From assembly GCF_022701175.1 (NCBI RefSeq), contig NZ_CP078088.1, positions 1,364,001 through 1,428,000 on the forward strand: a stretch of 64,000 nucleotides of DNA, in the 5' to 3' direction. The notes beneath the pieces were generated by a model. It made no database searches. It saw only the letters and a program-made list of their open reading frames with translations, and was not told the origin of the DNA. The translations under genes were made by a program, and so were the position numbers. The stretch comes from Allobaculum sp. Allo2. Its GTDB lineage: Bacteria > Bacillota_I > Bacilli_A > Erysipelotrichales > Erysipelotrichaceae. Position 1 is the first letter of the stretch; the number at the start of each line of letters is the position of its first letter. This document shows, one piece after another, positions 50,296 through 60,593 of this stretch.

Positions 50296-53200
50296 ATGAA
50301 ATTTAGAAAACTCACAGCTTCCTTGCTGTCTGTTGCACTTTCTGGAACAGCTGCAGTTTCAACCGTTCTTCCTGCTGCGTCCATGGCTGTACATGCCGAA
50401 GAAACAACTCCGACGGCAACGACAGACATGACGCAGTATGGCACCAATCTTGCACTCAATAAAACCGCGACAGCAAGTTCTCAAGAAGCGGATTCTGTCA
50501 GAGCTTCCAATGCGGTGGATGGAAATACCTCAGCTAGCACTTCCCGCTGGGGTTCCAATGTAGGCAATGGTCCGGACTGGATCTATGTTGATCTGGCCAA
50601 ACCATCTGTTGTGAACGCCGTTCGTGTGTTCTGGGAATCGCACAAGGCTACATCGTATAAAATCCAGTACGCGACAGAAAACCCCGGAGCAGAAGCCTCC
50701 TGGACAGACGTAAAAGTCTTTAATAACCGTCCTGCGGAAATCACAGAAGTTATTGCGTTTGATACGCCGGTAAATGCTCGTTATATCCGTCTGTATATTG
50801 GATCGCATACACCAGATGATCCAATCCTCACTTCGATCCCAGAATGGAACTCGGTTTCCATTTATGAGCTGGAAGTGTATGGCGAAATCGATGCGAACTA
50901 TCAGGATCCGCAGGAAAACGTAGCGCTGAATAAAACCGGAACGGCCAGTTCGACCGAAACGGCAGACTTCACCGCAGCAAAGGCACTGGACGGAGATACA
51001 TCGTCCAGAAGTTCACGCTGGAGTTCCGCTGAAGCAGACGGACCGCACTGGATTTACGTCGATCTTGGCAAAGAAATGGACGTACAGACCGTACGCCTCT
51101 ACTGGGAAACACGCAAAGCCAGTAACTATACCATTTCAACCGCAACGGACGAACATACAGCCGAAGAACTGGCTGGAGAAGATGTCTGGACTCAGCAGTA
51201 TTCCAATACTAGCCATCCAGCCGATCTGAAAGAAACCATCAGTCTGGATGCTCCAGTTAAGGCACGCTATGTCCGCCTGAAAATCAACACCTTTACCCCG
51301 GAAGATCCGGATGGAGGCGTGACCTGGAATACCATTTCCATTTATGAAATGGAAGTATACGGCGGTATTCCACAGGCGCAGAAATGCAATTCCGTTGCCG
51401 ATATCAAGGATGCTCTCGAACTGAACCCAGTTACCGCAGAATCCACGAAAGTTACAGCTAAGCTTCCAGAATTTGATGCCGATCTGTTCGCCGTAGAATA
51501 CAACGGTACCGACCTCGAACAGGTTGTTGATGCCAATCAGAATATTCTGAAACCATTGGTGGATAAGCAGGTCAAAGTTTCCTATAAGATTACGGACAAA
51601 ACGACCAGCGCTTACGACTTCAAGGAAATTACAGTCACGATTCCTGGTGAACATCAGGTTGATGAAAACGATAATGCAGTTCCGGAAATCCTGCCTCCAA
51701 TCCAGGAATGGAAGGGTGAAGAAAGCGGAAGCTTTGCGATTACTGAGAATACGAAAGTTCAGTACGCAGATGATAAATTTGCATATGCAGCCAAGGCGCT
51801 TGCCGATGACTATAAGGAAATGACCGGCAAAACGCTGGCTGTAGAAAAAGTAGCTGCTATTCCATCAGCAGCTGTGAACGATACCATTACGTTCGGTGCG
51901 GGTACTCCGGAACTTGGTGAAGAAGACTACCGCATGACGATCGGTCCAAAATCCATTCAGATTGGAGCCAACCATTCTACCGCAGCGTATTGGGCAACCC
52001 GTACCATTCTGCAGGGACTCAACAACAGCGAAGACAATACTCTGGCTGCCGGTGAAATGCGTGACTATCCAACGATGAAGGTGCGCGGTCTGATTCAGGA
52101 CGTTGGACGTAAGACCTTTACGCTCGACTATCTGAAACAGCTGGCCAAAGTGCTGTCCTGGTATAAACTGAACGACTTCCAGGTTCATCTGAACGATAAC
52201 TATATCCAGCTCGAACAGTATAAGAACGTCAACGGCGAAGACCGTCGTCTGATCGATCCGTATTCGGCGTTCCGTCTGGAATCGGATATCAAAAAGGCGG
52301 AAATGACGGTAAGAACCAGGCGGATCTGACCGCAAAAGACGTCTTCTATACGAAAGAAGAATTCGCGGACTACATCGAAGAATGCAAGAAGATGGGTATC
52401 ACCATTGTTCCTGAATTCGACATGCCGGCTCACGCGCTGGCCATGACGAAAGTCCGTCCGGATCTTAAAACGCCGGATTCGGATATGCCGCATGTAACCA
52501 CGAACGGCAACCGTTCCCCGGCTGACCATCTCGACCTGAACCATCAGTACGACGATGTCATGCAGTTTGTTAAATCCATCTGGGACGAATACACAACTGG
52601 CGATGACAAAGTCTTCGATACGCCGGTCATTCACATTGGTGCCGACGAATACGAAGCCGGTTCTGCTGCCTACCGTAAGTATGTAAACGACATGTTCAAG
52701 TACGCCGAAGACAAAGGCTATACCCCGCGTGTGTGGGGTTCTCTGACTCAGCTGAGCCAGGGGATACGGTACATGGCGCGACCTATAACGAAGATGGAAC
52801 CGTTAAATCCCGTCGCCAGATCAACCTCTGGAACTTTGGATGGTCCAATCCAAAAGCTATGTACGATCTGGGCTTCGACTTGATCAACTGCTCTGACGGA
52901 ACCTTCTATATCGTTCCAAACGCAGGCTACTACTACGATTACCTCGGCGATTCGCATCTGTTTAACACGGATATCACTCGCATGGGCAGCACCAAAGTGC
53001 CTGTCGGTGACGAGCAGATGGTCGGCGGTGCCTTCGCCATCTGGAACGACATGATCGACAACGCCGAAAACGGCATGTCCGAATATGATATTTACAAACG
53101 TACGATTCGTGCAGCCGGCATGATGGGAACCAACCTCTGGGGCAAGGGATCCATCACCCAGACAGAGGCTTCTGCGATTATCGATCAGTATCCGGAAGTT

Positions 53201-55015
53201 CCGGGAACCAACTTCAACTACAATGTGAACAAATCCGAAAACGGAGCGATCACTTCTGTAGATATGGAATCCACAACGGATACCACCGGACCAACCAACA
53301 GCCTGACTGCTGGAAATGACGTTCTCAAAGAAGCGGCAGGCCGCAAGGTTCTTGACCTTTCTTCTGGAAAAACAGCCACATTTGATACGCTGAAAACAGC
53401 TGGTCTTTCCAACACGCTGCGCGTGAAAGTAAAACGTACGAGCGCGTCCAAAGATGAGCAGATTCTGTTTGAATCGCCATACGGAACGATCAAAGCGGTT
53501 CAGAAAGAAACCGGAAAAGTCGGCTTCTCGCGTGAAAACCACGATTACTCCTTCGACTACGAACTGCCGGTCGGCGTATGGACCGAACTTGAATTCCGCA
53601 ACGAATTCGAAAAGTTCTCTCTGTATGTAGACGGAGAATTCGTAGAAACCGTTGGACGTGACGGGCGCGGATCGCTGAAAGCGACCATGATGTTCCCGCT
53701 CCATACCGTCGGCAGTGCAGAGCATCCATTCCAGGGCTATGTCGACGATATCCGTGTCGGAACTACCCCGGAAACTGAATTTGTCAATACGATCGCTCTC
53801 GATCGCAAGATCGATCTGCTCGGACAGGTTGCTCTTGCTGGCAATACAGACCTGATCAAGGAAGCGCTCGGCGTATCCGGCAAATATGCACCGACGGCTG
53901 CAGAAGTTGCAGATGTGACGAAGAAAGTTGAAGATGCAATTTCCAAAGCGGAATACGAACGTGCAGACTACAGCCGCATTGACGCTCTGCTCGCTCTTGA
54001 ACCAGAAGATCCAAGCGTATACAAAGCCTCTTCCATGGATGCCTTCAACCGCGCGAAAGACAATATCGTTCGCGATCTGCCGAAAGCTTCGCAGGCTGAC
54101 GTCGATATGATGGCCTCCAACCTGGCTTCGATCCTTCTCGGAATGGAACTGCAGGATCTCAGCAAGTTTGAACTCGTTTCGCAGGATATCATGAAAGCTA
54201 CGGCTTCCAGCAACCAGAGCGGGGAAGAACCAGCCAAGGCGATCGACGGCGATACGTCCACGATGTTCCATACCGACTGGGAGAATACCACCATGCCGCA
54301 CTGGCTCGACATTGAATTTGCGACTCCGCAGACGGTCGATCAGATTCTGTATACGCCAAGAACCGGCGGCGGAAACGGTCACCCGCTGACTTACGACATC
54401 CAGACCAGCGATGACGGCAAGACATACACGACCGTTTACTCTGGTGAAATGACGAACTCTGGAACTGTAAAGACGATTAATCTCCCTGAAGCCGTAACTG
54501 CGAAGCACATTCGCATGGTGGCTAAGACGGCCCGCAACAATAACTTCTCCTGCGCGGAAATCAACTTCCACAAAGTCGTTACCGGAGCAGATACAGAAGG
54601 TCTGAACGAAATCATCGCTCAGGCGGATGCTCTCACGGCAGCCAGCTATCCAGAATCTTCCTGGAACGCCATGCAGACTGTACTGGCCAAAGCCAAAGCT
54701 CTGCCCGATACCGCAACACCGAAAGAAGTGGAAGCGATGAAGGGCGAACTGAGTCAGGCCATCTGCGCACTGGCTGGCTCGACCGTTGTCTACGACTACA
54801 CCCTGCTGCAGACCGTGATCGATGACATCACTCCAGCAAAACTTGCTGACGTCAAAGGCGCTGCTGCACTGAATACGAAACTTGCTGCTGCGAAAGCGCT
54901 CGTAAACAACGCAGAATCTCAGGAAGCCATCGATACGATGACTGAAGAACTGCACGCCGCATGGCTTGTTGCTCGCTACAGCGTATCGACAGATAAACTG
55001 GCGGATCTCAAATAA
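50296..55015 (+). CDS. Secreted GH20 beta-N-acetylhexosaminidase or lacto-N-biosidase, multidomain
   Basis: The reconstructed enzyme is about 1573 residues. A signal peptide starts MKFRKLTASLLSVALSG and probably ends at VHA-EE. Two F5/8C (CBM32-like) domains lie at about 50-195 and 215-355. A GH20b-like domain (470-580) precedes the catalytic barrel. VRGLIQDVGRKTF marks the barrel start, and HIGADEYE near residue 780 holds the catalytic Asp-Glu pair. Then follow a LamG-like domain (about 1010-1155), a third F5/8C domain (1295-1425) and FIVAR-like helices. Frame breaks near 52305 and 52765 look like run errors. It acts outside the cell on N-acetylglucosamine-ended host glycans. Lacto-N-biosidase activity is a real alternative. 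No cell-wall anchor is seen. Confidence 0.9.
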
Positions 55016-55088
55016 GACTCTCAAAAATCCAGAAAGCCAAAGTTCTCTAAAAGGATGACAGGTTTCTTTGGATCTCGTTAAACCGACC

Positions 55089-55135
55089 AAAGGGCTTCTG
55101 CTCTCGTTTTCAAACGGGAAGGCAGAAGCCCTTTT
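55089..55135 (+). terminator. Terminator after the GH20 gene
   Basis: AAAGGGCTTCTGC pairs with GCAGAAGCCCTTT, followed by T-rich sequence. Confidence 0.88.
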
Positions 55136-55546
55136 CTTCTGGTGCGATCTTCTTCTGCAGATTGTGGCGATGTTTAACCGTGTCGGGCAAACTGTACCGG
55201 TATACGCAGAGAAGGGGACGGCGCCGAACGGGCGGATTCAGCCGACTTCCGATCTGGAGAATTGGAAAGCGCCCGGGAAAAAAAGGAGAAAAGAAAAGAA
55301 TCGAGTACAGGAAATCGCCAGAAAGGGATGAATTTTCAAATTTTTCTTCAGGAATATTTGCAGAAACTTTTCTGTCGTAAAAATGACGGAGAGAGAAATC
55401 AAAGATCCAGTCGATCCAGCTGGGAATTTGCGGGAAAGCGTTTGAAGTTTCTGCCTTCGAAGCACGCTCTACATCCGGTTTCTGTTGTGTAAGCACTCAG
55501 AAGCAGGTAAATTGAAAGTAATTGTTTAAGAGAAAGGATTTGTAAT
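55136..55546. other. Gene-free stretch
   Basis: About 410 bp. I see no gene, RNA or clear repeat. It becomes purine-rich and AT-rich toward the next gene. The Shine-Dalgarno AGAAAGGA lies at 55531-55538. Confidence 0.5.
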
Positions 55547-55792
55547 ATGGCAATTCGAGAACGCCTGGTTGACAGCGAGTACAGCCGGCTGGCAGAAGAG
55601 GTCGACGATCTGACGGCGGCCTATGTCGAAAGCATGAGAAAAGACGGTGTGGATGAAATGTTCATCAACATGTTTATTGAAAACGCCAAACGGGAAAAGG
55701 CAGAACGCCTCGCGCAGAATCCCAGCGAGGACCGTTCTTCAGAAAAGGAATATCTCACCCAGTTTGAGGGGAAGACCGGAGGGAATAACTAG
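55547..55792 (+). CDS. Small uncharacterised protein
   Basis: An 81-residue, charged, helical cytoplasmic protein starting MAIRERLVDSEYSRLAEEV. A ribosome site (AAAGGA) precedes ATG. It is followed after 2 bp by a membrane protein gene, so the two form an operon. I do not recognise the family. The predicted helices (EEVDDLTAAYVES, FINMFIENAKREKAERLA) suggest a protein-protein contact role. Confidence 0.65.
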   Translation: MAIRERLVDSEYSRLAEEVDDLTAAYVESMRKDGVDEMFINMFIENAKREKAERLAQNPSEDRSSEKEYLTQFEGKTGGNN

Positions 55793-55794
55793 CT

Positions 55795-56469
55795 ATGCAG
55801 GGATGGATTTATCTTCTTTATTTTGCGGTTTTTATCGCGCTGGTTGTTCTGATCCCGCCTCTGGTAAAGCGTTACTATTACCAGAAGCTGATGAACGATA
55901 TCGATACCCAGAACTACGCGAAATTCCAGACGCATCTGGATTCGCTGCTGGCTAAGGTTTCCTTTTCCGCCTTTGAACGCGAAGCCATCCGTCTGACGAT
56001 GATTGAAGCCCGACAGGATAAGGCGAAAATTGACGATCAGATTCAGTTCATGGAAAACATGCGTCTGAACCGTCGTCAGAAAGCCCAGTTAGGCGAACAG
56101 GGCTTCTATATTTATCTGGCGCAGGGAAAAATCAAAAAAGCTGCCCGCATGATGGACCTGGTGAAAACGTACGGTACGCCCCAGCAGCTCCACCCGCTGG
56201 AAATTCAGTATTCGATTCTTCTCAAGAAAGAAGCGAAATATATTGATGAACTGAAGGAGAGACTGAAAAAGCTCGAAGATTCTTCCGGAAACATTCCGGA
56301 AAACCTGAAAGTGAACGCAGGTACGTTCCAGTATCTGATCGCTCTGCAGTACTCCTATAACAAGGACAAGCCCAATACGGAGAAGTGGGCAAAACTGGCC
56401 CTGGAGAATTTAAAAGGAACACCAAACGAAGAAGAAATTCTGAAACTCCTTGGCCGCTCCGCTGCCTGA
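55795..56469 (+). CDS. Membrane-anchored protein with TPR-like helices
   Basis: 224 residues. One N-terminal membrane segment, WIYLLYFAVFIALVVLIPPLV (about 4-24), is followed by a cytoplasmic or extracytoplasmic helical domain. The helices pair as in TPRs: KFQTHLDSLLAKV, GFYIYLAQGKIKKAARMMDLV and YLIALQYSYNKDKPNTEKWAKLAL. The gene starts 2 bp after the previous stop, so coupling is likely. No family name is recognised. Its place before cysS in the housekeeping run suggests a conserved lineage-specific gene. Confidence 0.7.
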   Translation: MQGWIYLLYFAVFIALVVLIPPLVKRYYYQKLMNDIDTQNYAKFQTHLDSLLAKVSFSAFEREAIRLTMIEARQDKAKIDDQIQFMENMRLNRRQKAQLGEQGFYIYLAQGKIKKAARMMDLVKTYGTPQQLHPLEIQYSILLKKEAKYIDELKERLKKLEDSSGNIPENLKVNAGTFQYLIALQYSYNKDKPNTEKWAKLALENLKGTPNEEEILKLLGRSAA

Positions 56470-56503
56470 AAAACAGGCGGTTGAAAATCTGATAGAATAT
56501 CGA

Positions 56504-56525
56504 AGGAAGTGAAAGCTTCCTTTTT
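56504..56525 (+). terminator. Terminator after the TPR membrane gene
   Basis: AAGGAAG pairs with CTTCCTT (TGAAAG loop), followed by TTTC. Confidence 0.75.
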
Positions 56526-56533
56526 CAATGGAA

Positions 56534-56593
56534 AAACGCAAAGTGCAGAACAGGACTGGCTGTTCAGCAATTCAATCCGTTTGCGTCTTTTTG
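56534..56593 (+). terminator. Second hairpin with T-run before cysS
   Basis: AACGCAAA pairs with TTTGCGT, followed by TTTTT. An inner GAACAG/CTGTTC hairpin sits in the loop. It could be an attenuator of cysS, but no T-box sequence is seen. Confidence 0.5.
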
Positions 56594-56751
56594 ATTGAAA
56601 CCGGCTCCTCATGGGGCAAAATGCTGAAAACAGACGAAAGGAAAAGCTGCACAGACGCGCCCTGTTTCCCAAATGAACCGGAGATCTGAATCGGATATCT
56701 GTTCGAACTCGGGAAGGCGTCTGTCCTTTATGGAAAGCAGCAGGAATAAGG

Positions 56752-58101
56752 ATGAAGCTCTATAACACCTATTCGCAGAAAATCGAAGAATTCAAGCCGA
56801 TGGAAGACGGCAAGGTTTCGATGTATGTCTGCGGTCCGACGGTCTATAACGATCCGCATATCGGAAATGCCAGACCTGTCGTCGTTTTTGATACGCTTTA
56901 CAAAATCTTCAAGGCACTTGGCTATGACGTCACCATGGCAAGCAACTACACCGATGTCGATGACAAGATCATTGCCAAGGCGATTGAAGAAAACACTACG
57001 GAAAAAGTGATTACCGATCGCTATATTGAGGAATTTGAACACGTTCGCCATGATCTTGGCGCCCAGACGCCGGATTATACTCCGCGCGTAACCGAGACGA
57101 TGGATAAAATTATCGCCTTTATCGAAATGCTCGTCGAAAACGGGGCAGCATACGCGGTGGACGGCGATGTCTACTTCCGTGTCGGCTCCGATACGCACTA
57201 TGGAGAAATTTCCCATCAGCGCCTAGAAGATCTGATGGTCGGCGCCCGCATTGACGAAAATACAAAAAAGAAAACCCGCTCGACTTTACGCTCTGGAAAA
57301 AGACCGATAAAGGCATTCAGTGGGATTCTCCCTGGGGAAAAGGCCGTCCCGGCTGGCATACCGAATGCGTTGTAATGATCAACGATGTCTTTGGCCGTCC
57401 GCTGATCGACATTCACGGCGGCGGAAACGACCTGAAGTTCCCGCATCACGAAAACGAAGTGGCGCAGGCCCGCATGAGCTGGGATACGTCTCTGGCCAAT
57501 ACGTGGGTTCATAACGGCATGATCAACATCGCCGATGAAAACCATGAGATCAACAAGATGTCCAAGTCTTTAGGCAACGTCCTGCTGGCCAAGGATCTGA
57601 TCGATCAGTATTCCGGTCCGGTCTGCCGTCTGATGCTCATCAGCACGCATTACCGCGCACCGCTGACGATTTCGAAGGAAGCACTGGAGTCTTCCGCCAG
57701 AGAAATCGCAAAAATCCGGAAACCTGCAGCGCAGGCTCTTTTCAGCTCGATCTGGCAGACGCTTTTGATCCGAATGCTGAAAAAGATGAAGCCAGCTGGA
57801 ACGCCTTCATGGACGCCATGGCCGATGATCTGAACACCCCGAACGCTATTTCCGCGCTTCAGGCAGCCATCAAGGAACTCAACGGTGCGCTGCGCAAGCG
57901 GGAACTGGATTACAAGCGTCTGAATGCGCTTTACGCCTCCATTGCCGGTATGCTTTATGTACTGGGACTCGATCTGGATCTGCATCACGCAACGGATGAA
58001 CAGAAGGATCTGTATCGCGCCTGGAAAGCAGCTGTAAAGGAAAAGACTTCGCCGCCGCTGATGCGTGCCGGGCGAAGCTGATGGAACAGGGACTGGTTTA
58101 A
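56752..58101 (+). CDS. cysS: Cysteinyl-tRNA synthetase (frame breaks)
   Basis: CysRS charges tRNA-Cys in the cytoplasm and is essential. The reconstructed protein is about 450 residues, normal for the family. It has the HIGH-like NDPHIGNARP (near 34), a zinc cysteine in YVCGPTVY, WHTECVVM and HGGGNDLKFPHHENE, and the KMSKS motif INKMSKSLGN. Breaks near 57270, 57720 and 58050 must be sequencing errors, because the gene cannot be lost. After the last repair the end reads CRAKLMEQGLV, with the stop TAA overlapping the mrnC start by one base. AGGAATAAGG precedes ATG. Confidence 0.95.
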
Positions 58102-58487
58102 TGGAAATCGTATCCGAAAATCCCGTAACTCTGGCCTGGATGGGCGATGCCATCTATTCGCTGGAAGTACGAAAAACGCTTTTGAACAAGGGACTGCGCA
58201 AAGCCGATGTTCTGCAGAAACAGTCGGCCAAATACAATTCGGCCACGGGGCAGGCCACGGTTCTCGATCGGCTTCTGGAAGAAGATCTGCTTAACGAAGA
58301 CGAACGGGAAATCGTCCGCCGCGGACGCAACGCGCACGTCAAATCGCCATCGAAAAGTGCGGATCTGAAAACGTATCTCAAGGCCACCGGTCTGGAGGCG
58401 CTCTTTGGCTATCTGTATCTTTACCATCATGAAGAGCGCATGAACGAACTGCTTTCGATCTGTATGAAACTTGGTGAATCTCTATGA
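58101..58487 (+). CDS. mrnC: Mini-ribonuclease III
   Basis: Mini-III lacks the double-stranded RNA-binding domain of RNase III and trims 23S rRNA precursor. The 128-residue product has AWMGDAIYSLEVR (catalytic Asp), EEDLLNEDEREIVRRGRNA and EALFGYLYLYHHEERMNELL. The start at 58101 shares a base with the cysS stop. An upstream in-frame ATG at 58065 lies inside cysS and is rejected. It overlaps rlmB by 4 bp (ATGA). The position between cysS and rlmB is standard in Firmicutes. No frame break is present. Confidence 0.95.
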   Translation: MEIVSENPVTLAWMGDAIYSLEVRKTLLNKGLRKADVLQKQSAKYNSATGQATVLDRLLEEDLLNEDEREIVRRGRNAHVKSPSKSADLKTYLKATGLEALFGYLYLYHHEERMNELLSICMKLGESL

Positions 58488-59266
58488 TCGTCTATGGAAA
58501 AAATGTCTTTGAAACGCTGAAAAACGAGCCGGAGACTATCGCGGAAATTTATTTGATGAACGGCCAGAACGATGCCAGAACGCGCCGCATTCTCGACACG
58601 CTTCCCAGATCCGTTCGTCTGCGCACGGTTTCGAAAAAGGAACTGGACCGCATGACGGATCATGGCGTCCATCAGGGGATTGCCGCTAAAGTCAGGGACC
58701 TGCCGCTGCTCACGCTCGATGAGCTCATCGACCGGGCCCGTCCAAACCCGGAAAGCGACAGCGCGCTCGATCGTCTGCCGCTGCTTGTGGCTTTAGACGA
58801 AGTGCAGGATCCGCACAATGTCGGTGCTATTCTGCGTTCTGCGGATGCGGCTGGTGCCAAAGGCGTTATCCTGTGCAAGCATGGCGGCGCCGGGCTCACC
58901 CCGGCCGCTGTAAAGACGTCTGCGGGCGCAGCGTATTCGATGCCGGTAGCCGGTGTCTCGAGCCTTTCCAACGCGCTGATCAAGCTCAAGGAAAACGGCT
59001 TCTGGGTAGCGGGCAGCGACTTTGACAAGACCAGTCTCGACTATCGCAAAGGTCTGTATGATCGTCCGCTCGTTCTCGTCATTGGAAACGAAGGTAAGGG
59101 CATGTCCAAAAGCGTCAAGGGACAGTGCGATTTCAAACTGCACATTCCCATGCATGGAGCCGTGCAGTCGCTGAACGCGTCGGTGGCTGCAGGAATCCTG
59201 ATGTACGAGATTCAAAGCAAAAATAAAATTCCCAACGCAGCAGTCGGTATGAAGAGGGAAAAATGA
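58484..59266 (+). CDS. rlmB: 23S rRNA (guanosine-2'-O)-methyltransferase RlmB
   Basis: A SpoU/TrmH-fold enzyme of 260 residues that methylates the ribose of a guanosine in 23S rRNA. The N-terminal substrate domain starts MIVYGKNVFETLKNEP and contains GVHQGIAA. The C-terminal SPOUT knot has motif 1 DPHNVGAILRSADAAG, motif 2 LVIGNEGKGM and motif 3 SLNASVAAGI. No break is present. It overlaps mrnC and the following sigma gene by 4 bp each, giving a tightly coupled set. The usual yacP (NYN RNase) gene between rlmB and sigma is absent. Confidence 0.95.
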   Translation: MIVYGKNVFETLKNEPETIAEIYLMNGQNDARTRRILDTLPRSVRLRTVSKKELDRMTDHGVHQGIAAKVRDLPLLTLDELIDRARPNPESDSALDRLPLLVALDEVQDPHNVGAILRSADAAGAKGVILCKHGGAGLTPAAVKTSAGAAYSMPVAGVSSLSNALIKLKENGFWVAGSDFDKTSLDYRKGLYDRPLVLVIGNEGKGMSKSVKGQCDFKLHIPMHGAVQSLNASVAAGILMYEIQSKNKIPNAAVGMKREK

Positions 59267-59913
59267 TGAATGCCTTATACCGTCCTGCCAAAAACAGCAC
59301 GCGCGACTGGAATCTGTACGAGCTTCTCTATCTCATTCACATGAACGATGAGGAAGCGTACGCGCTGCTGTTTGCGAGCCTTCGCGGCTATACCGATTTT
59401 GTCTACAACAATATGCTTCGGTCCCTTCTTCTTTACGAAGACTGGATCGCGGCTGCCTACGATGTGTTTGACCGGCTGATCTATCGCTATCGGGACAATG
59501 AGAAGTGTTCGATCGGAACGGTCTACTACGCCTGTCTTCGCAACAAGGCGACCGACCTGATTCGCAGTGCCAATCAGTTTTCTTCCCTGCAAAGGCGCAA
59601 TACACTTTCCCTGGAAGCCTGCTTTGAGCGCCGTGAATTTGGCGGACCGAATATTCAGAACTGCTTTCAGAGCGACATGGTACTCGAAGAAAATCATTTA
59701 GCGGCTTCCGCCTGCGATGAGGTGCTCGCTGAACTCTCCAAAGAGCTCGATGCGCTCGACATGCAGATCCTGACTATGCTCAGAACGGGCTATACCCAGA
59801 AGCAGACATCCGCCATTCTGTCCATTACGCTCTCCCGCGTCGGAACGGCGCTGCGAAGAGCGCGCTCTGCCTGGAAACGGCATGAAGTGTTTTCAAAGGA
59901 ACCGATGTTTTAA
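59263..59913 (+). CDS. Sigma-70-family factor in the SigH position
   Basis: A 216-residue protein with a region-2-like block, NEKCSIGTVYYACLRNKATDLIRSA. The region-4-like HTH is LDALDMQILTMLRTGYTQKQTSAILSITLSRVGTALRRAR. Its place after rlmB and before rpmG matches sigH of Bacillus and relatives. Region 2 is divergent, so the target promoters are uncertain. It could control competence-like or stress functions. The start ATG at 59263 overlaps rlmB, and a second ATG follows directly. No break is present. Confidence 0.75.
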   Translation: MMNALYRPAKNSTRDWNLYELLYLIHMNDEEAYALLFASLRGYTDFVYNNMLRSLLLYEDWIAAAYDVFDRLIYRYRDNEKCSIGTVYYACLRNKATDLIRSANQFSSLQRRNTLSLEACFERREFGGPNIQNCFQSDMVLEENHLAASACDEVLAELSKELDALDMQILTMLRTGYTQKQTSAILSITLSRVGTALRRARSAWKRHEVFSKEPMF

Positions 59914-60002
59914 GAGCTGAGCGATTTCTTTTCGGCATTTGGATTTGGATTTCAGGTTCCGACGATAAAGGACCGGCATGGAGGCCGGAGGCCGGGGCTT
60001 TG

Positions 60003-60031
60003 TTGACAGAAAATGGGTTGAATGCTATATT
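60003..60031 (+). promoter_or_regulatory. Promoter of rpmG-secE
   Basis: TTGACA (60003-60008), 17 bp, then TATATT (60026-60031). The Shine-Dalgarno AAAGGAGG is at 60042-60049. Confidence 0.85.
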
Positions 60032-60056
60032 TTTAACTTGCAAAGGAGGCCATACT

Positions 60057-60205
60057 ATGGCTGATAAGATTACTTTGGTTTGTACCGAATGCTTTTCCCG
60101 GAACTATACGACCGAGAAAAATAAAAGACGCAGACAGGCCGTCTTGAAGTTCGAAAGTACTGTCCGAAATGCAACAAGCACACTTTGCATAAAGAGTCAA
60201 AATAA
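60057..60205 (+). CDS. rpmG: 50S ribosomal protein L33 (zinc form, frame break)
   Basis: About 49 residues. The zinc-binding CxxC pairs are CTEC near residue 9 and CPKC near residue 36. The sequence SRNYTTEKNKRR leads, after one-base repair near 60140, into RLEVRKYCPKCNKHTLHKESK, ending at TAA 60203-60205. Without repair the frame continues out of phase to 60215. The gene is essential or nearly so, and the break is almost certainly a sequencing error. It lies 25 bp before secE. Confidence 0.93.
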
Positions 60206-60230
60206 GACTGACTAGTAAAGGAATTTGATA

Positions 60231-60431
60231 ATGGCTGAAAACGAAATCAAGGACCCGACCTATTCGCCCAAAGCGATCTGGGCGGAACTGAAAAAGGTAC
60301 AGTGGCCTTCGTTCAAAGAGCTGATGAAATCCAGCGGACTCGTAATTCTGTTTACCGCACTCTTTGGCCTCTATTTCTTCATCTGTGAAATTGCGGCCTC
60401 CGGTCTCGTCAGCTGGATTGTTTCGCTTTAA
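60231..60431 (+). CDS. secE: Preprotein translocase subunit SecE
   Basis: A 66-residue single-span SecE, the small clamp of the SecYEG channel. It has the family block AIWAELKKVQWPSFKEL and one membrane helix (LVILFTALFGLYFFICEIAA). The start at 60231 (MAENEIK) has AAAGGAA 8 bp upstream. An ATG 6 bp earlier is less likely. A terminator separates it from nusG, which is not the rule in Firmicutes. Confidence 0.93.
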   Translation: MAENEIKDPTYSPKAIWAELKKVQWPSFKELMKSSGLVILFTALFGLYFFICEIAASGLVSWIVSL

Positions 60432-60452
60432 ACTGGATTACATGGCTTAACC

Positions 60453-60479
60453 AAAAAGGCAGACTCGCGCTGCCTTTTT
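60453..60479 (+). terminator. Terminator between secE and nusG
   Basis: AAAAAGGCAG pairs with CTGCCTTTTT around ACTCGCG. nusG must have its own promoter. A TATAAATTATAC tract near 60553-60564 is a candidate -10. Confidence 0.88.
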
Positions 60480-60593
60480 GATTATCCGTCCATTTTGGCG
60501 GCACTTCGCTGGATTTACGGTCCTTAAAATCAGGGGCACCATTCGATCAGTGATATAAATTATACAGATCTTTTCAAAAGGAGAGGAACCAAT

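Noticed and set aside
52748-55090. A 780-residue minus-strand frame opposite the GH20 gene
   Set aside because: The plus strand has clear domains. The minus frame is a mirror of its codon use.
56470-56751. T-box riboswitch controlling cysS
   Set aside because: The conserved T-box AGGGTGGNACCGCG sequence is absent.
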